Source: Thermoguttaceae bacterium
GTDB taxonomy: Bacteria; Planctomycetota; Planctomycetia; Pirellulales; Thermoguttaceae
Direction of reading: 5' to 3'
DNA: 46,789 nt
Assembly (NCBI GenBank): GCA_017436025.1
Contig: JAFSDX010000133.1
Span: 1-46,789 of the forward strand
Shown: positions 1 to 8,248 of the stretch, in pieces
Layout of the letters: every line of letters begins with the position of its first letter
Position numbering within the stretch: the first letter of the stretch is position 1
The notes under the pieces: model-generated
Seen by the model: only the letters and a program-made list of their open reading frames with translations
The model's database searches: none
Told to the model about the DNA's origin: nothing
Translations under genes and position numbers: made by a program

Positions 1-1464
1 GACCACCTCGAACTGAAAAACGAGCTTTGCGACGAGATCGAGCGCGCGCTCGGCGACGAAGCTCCCCTCAATTTCCGCGACGGAGGGTTCGTTTGCGACG
101 GTTATAGCGAAAAACTCGACGAATACCGTCGACTCCAACGCGGCGGGAAGGAATGGCTGACCGCGTATCAAGCCGCCGAAGTCCGACGAACCGGGCTGAC
201 GGGGTTGAAAATCGGCTTTAACAATGTTTTTGGTTACTATATCGAATTATCGCGCTCGGTCGCCGATAAGGTTCCGGAAAATTACGTTCGAAAACAGACG
301 CTCAAAAACGCCGAACGGTACGTAACGCCGGAGTTGAAGGAGTACGAGGAAAAAACGCTCGGCGCCGAGGAACTCGCGAAGGAACTCGAATTCGAGATTT
401 TTTCGACGCTCCGGCGCAAGGTCGCGGACGTTCGGGCCGACATTCAGCGCGCGGCGAACGTTTTGGCGCACTTCGACGTCTTGGCCGGGCTCGCGACGTT
501 GGCCGAACAGGGGAATTACTGCCGTCCGGAGATGGTCGACGAGCCGATTTTGCGCATTGAAGACGGGCGGCACCCGTCGCTCGACGCGACCCTTCCGGCG
601 GGGGAATTCGTTCCGAACAGCGCGTTTTGCGACGAGAAAAACGGTTTTTTGCACCTCATCACCGGCCCGAATATGGCGGGGAAAAGCACGTTCATTCGCC
701 AAACGGCGCTCTTGACGCTGATGGCGCAGGTCGGCTCCTTCATCCCGGCGCGGGAAGCGACGATCGGCGTCGTCGACCGGATTTTCGCTCGGGTCGGCGC
801 CTCCGACGAACTGACGCGCGGCCAAAGCACCTTTATGGTCGAGATGATCGAAACGGCTCGCATTTTGAACAACGCGACGCCGCGCAGTCTCGTCGTGTTG
901 GACGAAATCGGACGCGGCACCAGCACTTACGACGGCGTTTCGCTGGCTTGGGCGTTGGCGGAATTTATCGCGAAGAAAATCAAATGTCGGACGTTTTTCG
1001 CGACGCACTATCACGAGTTGACCGATTTGGCCGACCTTTACGACGGCATTAATAACCTTAACGTCGCGGTGCGGGAATGGCGAGACGAAATCGCGTTTTT
1101 GCACAAGATCGCGCCCGGCGCCGCTGATAAAAGTTACGGGATTCACGTTGCTCGACTCGCCGGGGTTCCGAAGGAGGTCGTCGAGCGGGCCCGCGAGATT
1201 TTGGCCGGTTTGGAGACCGCGCGAGCCGGGCAAACGACCGACGCGGTTCGGGAAACGCTCCGAAGTATGTCGCGAAAGGGCCGCAAAAAGGGCGCCGAGG
1301 AGCGCGATTGCGTCCAATTTTCCCTCTTCGGCCCGGAAGATCACCCGGTCGTCGACGAGTTGCGCCGCTTGGACGTCGACCGAATGACGCCGCTCGAAGC
1401 GCTGACGACGCTCGAACGGTTGAAGCGGTATTTGGAAACGTCCGATCCGAAGGGACGGCGCTAA
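1..1464 (+). CDS. mutS: DNA mismatch repair ATPase MutS, 3' part
   Basis: The frame is open from base 1, so the gene starts upstream and the mismatch-binding N-terminal domains are missing. What remains (487 residues) is the end of the core/clamp region and the full ATPase domain. Walker A is GPNMAGKST at visible residues 222-230, and the Walker B/signature stretch DEIGRGTSTYDG starts at residue 301, followed by the FATHYHEL stretch. MutS recognises base mismatches as a dimer and uses ATP to recruit MutL. The ATG-like TTG at 205 is internal to the clamp, because homologous sequence (FRDGGFVCDGY) continues upstream of it. No terminator is seen after the stop. Confidence 0.96.
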   Translation, partial: DHLELKNELCDEIERALGDEAPLNFRDGGFVCDGYSEKLDEYRRLQRGGKEWLTAYQAAEVRRTGLTGLKIGFNNVFGYYIELSRSVADKVPENYVRKQTLKNAERYVTPELKEYEEKTLGAEELAKELEFEIFSTLRRKVADVRADIQRAANVLAHFDVLAGLATLAEQGNYCRPEMVDEPILRIEDGRHPSLDATLPAGEFVPNSAFCDEKNGFLHLITGPNMAGKSTFIRQTALLTLMAQVGSFIPAREATIGVVDRIFARVGASDELTRGQSTFMVEMIETARILNNATPRSLVVLDEIGRGTSTYDGVSLAWALAEFIAKKIKCRTFFATHYHELTDLADLYDGINNLNVAVREWRDEIAFLHKIAPGAADKSYGIHVARLAGVPKEVVERAREILAGLETARAGQTTDAVRETLRSMSRKGRKKGAEERDCVQFSLFGPEDHPVVDELRRLDVDRMTPLEALTTLERLKRYLETSDPKGRR

Positions 1465-1582
1465 CGGCGCGAAGTTTAGCGGTCGCGGCGACGTTGGCGG
1501 CTTTAACGGCTTTGGCGGTTGAGACGACGCCGACTTTGGCCGTTCGACGCGCCTTTTTCGACGCTTTTAACCGCTTATTAAT

Positions 1583-1636
1583 TAATATCGACAACACGAT
1601 GTAGCGCTCGCGTAAATAAGGCGCGATTTCGCAAAA
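1583..1636 (+). repeat. Interspersed element, copy A
   Basis: Bases 1583-1611 are identical over 29 nt to 41304-41332, and similarity continues to a shared GCAAAA at 1631-1636 with a small gap. The core includes ATCGACAACACGATGTAGCG. It lies between mutS and pepT, about 60 bases upstream of the pepT start. The AT-rich left flank (TATTAATTAATATCGACAA, 1576-1594) also occurs in reverse complement at 11328-11346. Function unknown; it could be a regulatory or RNA element or a small mobile repeat. Confidence 0.7.
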
Positions 1637-1697
1637 GAAAATATTGACAAAAACGAGAAAAAGCCGCCGCGAAACCGGTCGGCGAGGAGGCGAAACG

Positions 1698-2981
1698 ATG
1701 ACTTTGAAGAGCCCGCTCGAACGATTTTTGAAATACGTCGCGATCGAAACGACGTCGAACGAAGAGGCGACGACGACCCCGAGTTCGCCGAAAGAGTTCG
1801 ATTTGGCCCGCGTTTTGGTCGACGAGTTGCGCGAAATTGGGCTGACCGACGCCGCCGTCGACGAACATTGTTACGTTACCGCGACGCTTCCGGCGAACGT
1901 CGAGCCGCAAAACGCCGACGAGCCGATTCCGACCGTCGGGCTGATCGCGCACCTCGACACGTCTTGCGCCGCGTCCGGAGCGAACGTCCGCCCGAAAACG
2001 TTCGTTTACGAAGGGGGCGATATTGAGCTTGAAAACGGCGAAGTCATTCCGGAAACGGACGAAATGAAGCCGCTCGTCGGGCGTCGTTTCGTCGTTTCGG
2101 ACGGAACGACGCTCCTCGGCGCCGACGACAAAGCGGGAATCGCGGCGATTATGGCGGCGGTCGAGCGTCTTGCGAACTCGCCGGAGAAGCGGGCGAACGT
2201 TCGCGTTTGCTTCACTCCGGACGAGGAAATCGGGAACGGAACGGCGTTTTTCGACGTCGAGCGGTTCGGCGCCGACTGCGCGTACACCGTCGACGGCGGC
2301 CCGGGCGGCGAAATCAACGGCGAAACCTTCTCCGCCGACCGCGCGACGATCACCGTTCGCGGCGTCGACGTTCACCCGGGCGAGGCGAAGGGGACGATGA
2401 TCAACGCGGCGGCGATTTTGGCGCGCATCGTCGCCGAACTTCCCCCCGAACGAACGCCGGAACAAACGGAAAATCGGGAGCCGTTTATCCATCTTTACAA
2501 GCTCGACGGCGGCGTTTCGGAAGCGAAGGCCGTTTTTCTCCTCCGCGCGTTCGACGAGGAGGCCCGGGCCGAGAACCGGCGCTTGCTCGAAGCGGCGATC
2601 GAGAAAGTCGTCGTCGAGACCGACTCCGACGCGGTTTGCGAACTGGACGTCGTCCGCCAATACGAGAATATGGGCTATTTCCTCAAAGACGCGCCGGAGG
2701 TGTTGGAAACGCTCGAAGCGGCGGTTCGGAACGTCGGGCTCGAGCCGCGTTGGATTCCGATTCGCGGCGGCACCGACGGTTCCCGTTTGACCGAAATGGG
2801 CTTGCCGACGCCGAATATTTTCACCGGCGGACGCAATTTTCACTCGACCCGCGAATGGCTCGACGTCGAAGATTTGGAGAAAGCGACCGAAACGCTCGTC
2901 GAACTGGTTCGCCTTTGGGCCGAGAAACCGCGCCCGCGTCGCTTGCGCAAAGCGGATGAAACGGGCGAAACGAACGTTTGA
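1698..2981 (+). CDS. pepT: Peptidase T (tripeptide aminopeptidase), M20 family
   Basis: A 427-residue cytosolic metallopeptidase that removes the N-terminal residue from tripeptides. Dinuclear zinc-site motifs of the family are visible: HLD at residues 85-87, GADDKAG with the bridging Asp at 143, the catalytic PDEEIG at 174-179, a DGG Asp motif near 205, and the C-terminal zinc His in the GGRNFHSTREW stretch. RGGTDGSRL is typical of PepT. Length fits the family (about 410). The start is the ATG preceded by GAGGAGG at 1684-1690; an in-frame ATT-type extension to 1644 has no support. It is monocistronic by spacing. The M20 family also has other tripeptidases and deacetylases, but the motif set is PepT-like. 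Confidence 0.93.
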   Translation: MTLKSPLERFLKYVAIETTSNEEATTTPSSPKEFDLARVLVDELREIGLTDAAVDEHCYVTATLPANVEPQNADEPIPTVGLIAHLDTSCAASGANVRPKTFVYEGGDIELENGEVIPETDEMKPLVGRRFVVSDGTTLLGADDKAGIAAIMAAVERLANSPEKRANVRVCFTPDEEIGNGTAFFDVERFGADCAYTVDGGPGGEINGETFSADRATITVRGVDVHPGEAKGTMINAAAILARIVAELPPERTPEQTENREPFIHLYKLDGGVSEAKAVFLLRAFDEEARAENRRLLEAAIEKVVVETDSDAVCELDVVRQYENMGYFLKDAPEVLETLEAAVRNVGLEPRWIPIRGGTDGSRLTEMGLPTPNIFTGGRNFHSTREWLDVEDLEKATETLVELVRLWAEKPRPRRLRKADETGETNV

Positions 2982-3075
2982 GTTTAACGATTGAATCGAA
3001 AATAACGAGCGCGGGCCGTTGGATTGGCGGTTCGCGTCGCTAAAAATTGAGAAAATAAGAAAAATAGGGAAGAAA

Positions 3076-3693
3076 ATGGAATTTTTTTATCGCGTTTTTA
3101 CGACCGTCGACAAGAAACTTTGGTTGGCCGAAATTGAAGATTACCTTGAAAAAGAGGAAATTCCGCTCTCCGCGATTCCGATCGTCGACGAAGCGGACGA
3201 AGACAACCTCGACGCGGAGCCGATTCAAATCCTTTTCGTCGACGCCGAAGACCGCGAAGTCGCGATTCTCGAATTCGACGCGCTCTCCGATTCGGAAATG
3301 TTGACCGAGGAAGTCGCCGAATTCCGCGAACTCGTCGGCGAGATGCTTCCGGAACGGAACCGCGCTTGGGCGGTCGAAAAATTCGCGGCGACGACCGGTT
3401 GTTTCGCGTTCCAAATGCTCGAAGACGGGTTTGAAGAAGCGAATTGGGACGCCGTCGCGACGTTGGCCGCTTGGCTCCGCTCCGAAACGAACGGTTTCGA
3501 GCAATCGGACGGCGGCCAAATCACCAACGAAAACGGCGCGGTCGTTTTGGTCGTTCCTTACGACGAAGACGAGGAGAAGGAAGAGGACGATTGGCGCGGT
3601 TGCTCGGTCGCGTTGCTTGTCGACGGCGCTTGGGTCGAGTCGGAACTCGATTCGGAAGCGGCGTTCGAGAAATTTCTCAACGGCGACGCTTGA
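3076..3693 (+). CDS. Hypothetical acidic protein
   Basis: A 205-residue soluble protein with no signal peptide or membrane segment. It is strongly acidic, with several D/E runs (for example DEDEEKEEDDW near the C terminus), and starts MEFFYRVFTTVDKKLW. I recognise no domain. The ATG at 3076 has GGGAAG about four bases upstream and was preferred to the in-frame start at 3019, which has no ribosome binding site. The compact run of predicted alpha/beta segments suggests a folded protein rather than a spurious frame. The last codons overlap the -35 hexamer of the promoter at 3690. Confidence 0.72.
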   Translation: MEFFYRVFTTVDKKLWLAEIEDYLEKEEIPLSAIPIVDEADEDNLDAEPIQILFVDAEDREVAILEFDALSDSEMLTEEVAEFRELVGEMLPERNRAWAVEKFAATTGCFAFQMLEDGFEEANWDAVATLAAWLRSETNGFEQSDGGQITNENGAVVLVVPYDEDEEKEEDDWRGCSVALLVDGAWVESELDSEAAFEKFLNGDA

Positions 3694-3718
3694 AAACCGG
3701 GGCGTTTTCCGGTATACT
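3690..3718 (+). promoter_or_regulatory. Sigma-70-type promoter, probably for galK
   Basis: TTGAAA (3690-3695), a 17-base spacer and TATACT (3713-3718). It lies at the end of the preceding gene and would give galK a leader of about 280 bases. The rest of the 309-base gap (3694-4002) holds a 42-bp direct repeat and no recognisable gene. Confidence 0.6.
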
Positions 3719-3874
3719 GAGCGAAACGAACGTCGACGGGGCGGGAAAAACGTCGCGTCGGCGTTCCGATTTTGCGGTTTAAGCCGATTTTAACGCGATT
3801 CCGAACGAGCGTCGGAGTCGACGGGGGCGTTTAACGTTCGCGTCGCTTCGGCGTCGGGATTTTGCGTCAATTTT

Positions 3875-3958
3875 CCGGCGAGCGGGGCGTTTGGTTGTTC
3901 GCGTTTGCCGATTTTTCCGGCGAGCGGGGCGTTTGGTCGTTCACGTTTGCCGATTTTA
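3875..3958 (+). repeat. Two-copy 42-bp direct repeat in the galK leader
   Basis: CCGGCGAGCGGGGCGTTTGG starts at 3875 and again at 3917, and each unit ends GTTTGCCGATTTT. The copies differ at only a few positions. The element sits in the predicted 5' untranslated region of galK. Confidence 0.8.
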
Positions 3959-4002
3959 ACGATTTTTCCGACTTTATTTTCCGAACGTAAAGGACGAGGC
4001 CG

Positions 4003-5193
4003 ATGTCCGACCGACTTTTTGAAGAGCAGTTGAACGAAACGAAGACCCTTTTTCGCGAAAAATTCGGCGCGGAGCCGCAAACGCTCGTCGCGGCGCCCGG
4101 TCGCGTCAACTTGATCGGCGAACACACCGACTACAACGGCGGTTTCGTCTTCCCGATGGCGATCGAACGTTGGACGATTATCGCCGCCGGGCCGAACGAC
4201 GGCGCCGAAAAAGCGACGATTTACGCGAAAGCGACCGACGAAACCGCCGATTTCGCGATTTCCGGCGAAATTTTGCCCGCCGATAAGGTCGAGTGGACGT
4301 CCTATGTTCAAGGCGCGATCGCCTGTTCGCTCGAAAAGGGCGCGAAAGTTTCCGGTTTCAACGCCGTTATTACGACGAACGTTCCGCTCGGCGGCGGACT
4401 TTCGAGCAGCGCGTCTTTGGAAGTCGCCGTCGCGACGCTGATGGAAGAGTTGAGCGGCGTTAAATTCGGCGCCGTCGAAAAACCGCTCCTTTGCCAAAAG
4501 GCGGAACACGTCTTCGCGAAGATGAAATGCGGGATTATGGACCAATTCATCTCCGCGCTCGGCGAAAAAGATTGCGCGATGCTCCTCGACTGCCGCAGTT
4601 GCGAGCCGAAAATGATTCCGATTTCCGACCCGAGCGTCTCCGTCTTGATTACCAACTCGAACGTCAAACACGCGTTGACCGGAAGCGAATACCCGGAACG
4701 CCGCGCAAGTTGCGAAGAAGCCGCCCGCCGTCTCGGCGTCGAACTTTTGCGCGACGTTACGATGGAAACCCTTGAAGCGTCGAAAGATAAGCTGATCGAC
4801 GAAGCGAACGGCGACCGCCTCTACCGCCGCGCTCGACACGTCGTCGGCGAAGACGTCCGCACGCTGAAAATGGCCGACGCGCTCGTTGCCGGCGATTGGG
4901 CGACGGTCGGCGCGCAAATGTTCGCCAGTCACGACTCGCTCCGCGACGATTACGAAGTTTCCTGTCCGGAAATTGACGTTTTGGTCGAAATCGCCCGCAA
5001 AATCGGCCCGGAGGGGGGCGTTATTGGGTCGCGCATCACCGGCGGCGGCTTTGGCGGTTGCACGGTTTCGCTGGTAAAAACGGAAAAAGTCGCCGAGATT
5101 ACCAAAATTATTGAAGCGGAATATAAAAAGGCGGTCGGAAAAGACGCGACGATCTTCGCGACGCGTCCGGCGCAAGGGGCTCGCGTTCTGTAA
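4003..5193 (+). CDS. galK: Galactokinase
   Basis: A 396-residue GHMP-family kinase that phosphorylates galactose to galactose 1-phosphate with ATP, the first committed step of the Leloir pathway. The galactokinase signature GRVNLIGEHTDYN is at residues 33-45, the ATP-binding loop PLGGGLSSSAS is in the middle, and the C-terminal GHMP motif ITGGGFGGC is present. Length matches bacterial GalK (about 380-390). AAAGGACGAGG lies upstream of the ATG. No galT or galE is next to it, so it is not in a gal operon here. A sugar kinase for galactosamine or another related sugar is less likely given the intact signature. Confidence 0.95.
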   Translation: MSDRLFEEQLNETKTLFREKFGAEPQTLVAAPGRVNLIGEHTDYNGGFVFPMAIERWTIIAAGPNDGAEKATIYAKATDETADFAISGEILPADKVEWTSYVQGAIACSLEKGAKVSGFNAVITTNVPLGGGLSSSASLEVAVATLMEELSGVKFGAVEKPLLCQKAEHVFAKMKCGIMDQFISALGEKDCAMLLDCRSCEPKMIPISDPSVSVLITNSNVKHALTGSEYPERRASCEEAARRLGVELLRDVTMETLEASKDKLIDEANGDRLYRRARHVVGEDVRTLKMADALVAGDWATVGAQMFASHDSLRDDYEVSCPEIDVLVEIARKIGPEGGVIGSRITGGGFGGCTVSLVKTEKVAEITKIIEAEYKKAVGKDATIFATRPAQGARVL

Positions 5194-5882
5194 TTAAGGA
5201 GCGTTGAGCGGCAAACGCGATTTTCCGGTTTGCCTATCCTGCCTGTTTTAACGTCGCTTAAGGACGGCGAACGACGTATCGGCGTCCTTGGGCGGTGTTT
5301 TGCCTTGTCGGAAAGCCGGCTCGAATCGCGACGCTTTTGCCGTCGGGGCGTTTTGGGGCGGCGGTTTGCTTTGTCGGAAAGCGCGTTTTATCCGGAAACG
5401 GCGGGGGGGCGTTAGAGATCGAAAACTTTTTTACAAAACGAGCGTTAAAAACGTCAAAAAGCGCGCTTTTAAAATAATCGGCATAACCCGGCGGGAATAG
5501 CGACGTTTGCGGCGTCGACGGTTGCGAAAAAGGGCGCCGACTTGAGAAAATTGGCGTTCCGACGGGAAAAAAAAGACGCGTCGAGCGATTTTTTGACGCA
5601 AAATCGTTAGAAAACGCGAAAACGTTCGGGGGCGCGCCTTGACGAGCGGCGACGTCGTGTTAAAATACGTTAGTAAAATTTTTTATGTCCGAGCGTTTTG
5701 CGCGGCGTTTGCAAGCGATCGATCGAGTTCCGTTTTTAGAAGCGGGGCGCGTTTTAAGGTCGACCTAAGCGGCGGGAGCGGAAACGTGGGGGCGCCTGTT
5801 CTGTCGGGGCCGCGTCGTTGAAGACGTTTTTCGGCGCGCTCGACGTTTTGAACGCCTAAAATCACATCGATGGGAGATTAAA
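5194..5882. other. Intergenic region with an imperfect duplication
   Basis: No convincing gene is seen. A 36-base segment ending TTGTCGGAAAGC occurs at 5281-5316 and, with changes, at 5347-5382. The short open frames here read through this duplication and have no ribosome binding sites. The promoter for the next small gene is at 5639-5666. Confidence 0.6.
5639..5666 (+). promoter_or_regulatory. Sigma-70-type promoter for the 59-residue gene
   Basis: TTGACG (5639-5644), 16-base spacer, TAAAAT (5661-5666). A start near 5673 would give a leader of about 210 bases ahead of the GTG at 5883. Confidence 0.55.
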
Positions 5883-6062
5883 GTGTCTATTTCCGAAAGA
5901 AAAAAGGAATTGAAGTGCCGTCGTAAGCGTCGCGAACAACTGACGAAAATGAAGGCGAAGTTGCCGACCCTCGACGCCGCCGGCAAAGCGGTTTACGCCG
6001 CGAAACTGCGCCGTATGACGCCGGGCGCCGAAGACCTCATCCGCGCTTGGGGCCTTGAATAA
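5883..6062 (+). CDS. Small basic protein, DUF6800-like
   Basis: A 59-residue Lys/Arg-rich protein starting at GTG with GGGAGA seven bases upstream, and reading SISERKKELKCRRKRREQ, then an Ala/Lys helix, then a C-terminal LRRMTPGAEDLIRAWGLE. From memory this pattern (basic helix, TPGAE, terminal WGL) resembles the very small planctomycete family called DUF6800; I could not check this. It has its own promoter upstream and a strong terminator downstream, so it looks like a real single-gene unit. The basic helix suggests binding to nucleic acid or to the ribosome (inference). It has no ATG near the start. Confidence 0.75.
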   Translation: MSISERKKELKCRRKRREQLTKMKAKLPTLDAAGKAVYAAKLRRMTPGAEDLIRAWGLE

Positions 6063-6187
6063 TTCGATTCCTTGGCCGACGGTCGCCGGTTTTTCGTCGA
6101 AACGCGATTTCGAACGCTTTAAGCGCCGGAACGCCGTTTAAGCGACGAAATTAACAACCGCGAACGTTCGAGCTTTCGAAGAGACAA

Positions 6188-6218
6188 AAAACGCCGATTT
6201 TCGAGTCGGCGTTTTTTT
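6188..6218 (+). terminator. Intrinsic terminator after the 59-residue gene
   Basis: ACGCCGA (6191-6197) pairs with TCGGCGT (6206-6212), followed by a run of T. It is 126 bases after the stop. Confidence 0.8.
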
Positions 6219-6222
6219 GTTT

Positions 6223-6390
6223 CTTGCGGCGTTTCGAGCGGAATTTTGGGGAGCTTGCGGCGTTTCGAGCGGAATTTTGGGGAGCTTGCGACGTTTCGAG
6301 CGGAATTTTTGGGAGCTTGCGGCGTTTTAAGCGGAATTTTGGGGAGCTTGCGACGTTTCGAGCGGAATTTTTGGGAGCTTGCGGCGTTTG
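6223..6390 (+). repeat. 31-bp tandem repeat, about 5.4 copies
   Basis: The unit GAGCTTGCGGCGTTTCGAGC followed by GGAATTTTGGG recurs with starts at 6251, 6282, 6313, 6344 and 6375, an exact 31-base period. Copies alternate between GCGGCG and GCGACG variants. It directly follows the terminator and precedes the promoter of the ThuA-like gene. A period of 31 is not a multiple of three, so it is not coding. Confidence 0.9.
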
Positions 6391-6475
6391 AGTTGGCGTT
6401 TGGACGTTCTTGGGGCGTTCCGAGTCGGCGTTTGGCGATTCATCGTCGATTTTGGGGCGCCGGACGCCGCGACGC

Positions 6476-6504
6476 TTGACTTGGACGCGCCGTTGCGTTA
6501 AGAT
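6476..6504 (+). promoter_or_regulatory. Sigma-70-type promoter for the ThuA-like gene
   Basis: TTGACT (6476-6481), 17-base spacer, TAAGAT (6499-6504), about 100 bases before the ATG at 6611. Confidence 0.55.
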
Positions 6505-6610
6505 TAAAAGCGGAAAAGTCGCGGCGCGCGACGAAAAATTGACGGCGGCGCTAAATTGTTTAATCGTTAAAATCGGCGCGGTCGGCGGGAAAAATAGAGG
6601 AGAAGCGACG

Positions 6611-7420
6611 ATGAAAAGGAAAATCGGTTGGCGTTGGGGCGGCGCGCTCTTGGTTTTAGGCGCGATTTGGAGCGCGACGGCGGCGAGTTTAATGGCGCAA
6701 GCGGCGGAAAATTCGATAAAATCGGAAAAGACGGAGGCGGCGAAAATTCGCGTTCTTGTTTTCGACGGCGGACACCCTTACGACGAGCCGGAGTTCGCCG
6801 AAATGTTGACCGCGCTCGGCGACGAATTCGAGTTTTCGCGAGCGACGCTTCCGCAAGACCGGGCGTTGTTGGCGCCGGGGCTCGAAAAAAAGTTCGACGC
6901 GCTCCTCTTTTACGATATGTGCCAAACGCCGATGAGCGACGAAGAGTTCGCGCGGTACGAAACGCTCCTCAAAAGCGGTAAAATCGGCGTCTTTTTCCTC
7001 CACCACCGACTTTCCGCGCACCCGGAACGTCCCGATTTCTGGAAAATAGCCGGCGGAACTTACGTTTTCGAGCAAAATCGCGAAATTGAAGGGAAGCGTC
7101 GCCCGCTCGGCGCCTACGAACACGACCGCGAAATCGACGTAAAACCGGCTCGCATCGACGGCGAACCGCCGTTTCCGCTCGAAGCGTTTACGATTATCGA
7201 CGAAAGTTACGAAAATATGTGGGTTTCGCCGAACGTCAAGGCACTGCTGACGACCGACGCGCCCCGAATGACGCCGCAAGTCGCTTGGACTTGGACGCTC
7301 GGCGACGCGGAGGTTTTGGTTTTTGCGCTCGGGCACGATAAAAAGGCTTACGAAAATCCGGCGTTTCGTCGTTTTTTGAAAAACGGTTTGAATTGGCTCG
7401 TCGAAAACGTTAAGAAGTAG
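6611..7420 (+). CDS. Secreted ThuA-like domain protein
   Basis: 269 residues. The N terminus (MKRKIGWRWGGALLVLGAIW, then a region ending AQA) is a signal peptide, so the mature protein is exported. The rest has the ThuA/class I glutamine amidotransferase-like layout: a beta strand IRVLVFDGGHPYDEPEF near residue 40, DALLFYDMC near 95, GVFFLHHRLSAHP near 135 and a late VFALGHDKKAYENPAFRRFL. The last segment resembles the GHD motif common in ThuA proteins. In Planctomycetota such proteins are linked to sugar or trehalose metabolism, but the reaction is unknown. The ATG at 6611 follows AGAGGAGAAG. It is convergent with the lipoprotein gene. Confidence 0.85.
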   Translation: MKRKIGWRWGGALLVLGAIWSATAASLMAQAAENSIKSEKTEAAKIRVLVFDGGHPYDEPEFAEMLTALGDEFEFSRATLPQDRALLAPGLEKKFDALLFYDMCQTPMSDEEFARYETLLKSGKIGVFFLHHRLSAHPERPDFWKIAGGTYVFEQNREIEGKRRPLGAYEHDREIDVKPARIDGEPPFPLEAFTIIDESYENMWVSPNVKALLTTDAPRMTPQVAWTWTLGDAEVLVFALGHDKKAYENPAFRRFLKNGLNWLVENVKK

Positions 7421-7516
7421 CGGTCGCGACGGTTGGACGGGCGAACGGCCCCGGTTTTAAACGGCTAAGCGCGGACGAAAAAAAGCTCGATTCGCTCGTT
7501 GAAGGGAAATGAAAGA

Positions 7517-7553
7517 AAAAACGCCGCTCGATTTCGCGTCGAGCGGCGTTTTT
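7517..7553. terminator. Bidirectional terminator between convergent genes
   Basis: ACGCCGCTCGA (7521-7531) pairs perfectly with TCGAGCGGCGT (7539-7549). The hairpin is flanked by A-run and T-run on the two sides, so it can end both the ThuA-like transcript and the minus-strand lipoprotein transcript. Confidence 0.88.
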
Positions 7554-7579
7554 GCGTTAAATTGGGCGAACTCTGGCGA

Positions 7580-8086
7580 TTAAAGAGCTTGCACCGCGTC
7601 GCGAACGGCGGCGCCGACGTCGAATTCTTCCGAAGTTTTGCCGGAAACGGTAATCGTCAGCGGCGTCGAGTCTTTCGACTTGAACTGCGCGTCGACGAGG
7701 TCGTAAGCCTGACCGCCGCTTACGGTTAGGCTAGCCGACGCGTTCGGGTCGACTTCCGGTTTTTCGACGACGTTTTTGGTAATCGTTACTTTAAATTCGC
7801 CTTCCGGGGCGCCGGGGTACGTCCCGTGCGTGTGCATTTTCGCGACGCCGCTTGCGTCGGTAGCGCCGGAGACAGCCCATTTGAAGTCGTCGGCGCCGTG
7901 AAAAGTAACGGTCGCGTCGGCGAGCGGGGCGCCGTCTTGAATCACCTTCACCGAACAGGGGAAGAGTTTCGGCATCCCGTCCGGTTTCGGGCGACCGCAA
8001 CCGACGACGGCGGCGCAACAAAGGAGCGCGGCGAGGGAAAAGAGGAAAGGCGGGAAAGCGGAGGCGTTGGCGGCGAGTTTGCGCAT
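7580..8086 (-). CDS. Small lipoprotein with a carboxypeptidase-regulatory-like fold
   Basis: 168 residues. The signal ends in AAVVGC, a lipobox, so the mature protein should be lipid-anchored. Downstream is a beta-sandwich pattern typical of planctomycete Ig-like/carboxypeptidase-regulatory-like lipoproteins: KVIQDGAPLADATVTFHG, DASGVAKMHTHGTYPGAPEGEFKVTI, then KPEVDP. This type usually lies next to DUF1559 genes, as it does here. The start at 8086 has AAAGGT upstream; an in-frame extension to 8149 would bury the signal peptide. Function unknown; likely a cell-envelope role. Confidence 0.85.
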   Translation of the reverse strand: MRKLAANASAFPPFLFSLAALLCCAAVVGCGRPKPDGMPKLFPCSVKVIQDGAPLADATVTFHGADDFKWAVSGATDASGVAKMHTHGTYPGAPEGEFKVTITKNVVEKPEVDPNASASLTVSGGQAYDLVDAQFKSKDSTPLTITVSGKTSEEFDVGAAVRDAVQAL

Positions 8087-8126
8087 ATTGTCGACCTTTT
8101 GGATTTTAAGCGTTAAAAAGGGGAGG

Positions 8127-8160
8127 ACGCGTCGGCTAAACGTCGGCAAAGTCGACGCGC
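8127..8160. other. Inverted repeat between the DUF1559 and lipoprotein genes
   Basis: CGCGTCG (8128-8134) pairs with CGACGCG (8153-8159). On the minus strand it falls between the DUF1559 stop and the lipoprotein start and is not followed by T, so it may be an intercistronic stability hairpin rather than a terminator. On the plus strand a T-run follows. Confidence 0.5.
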
Positions 8161-8248
8161 TTTTTCTATTTTGACGAAACGAGCGGAAACGTCCGACGTT
8201 TTAGCGGCTCGTTTGCGCCTGTTTTGGCGATTTTAGCGGTCGCGGCGA

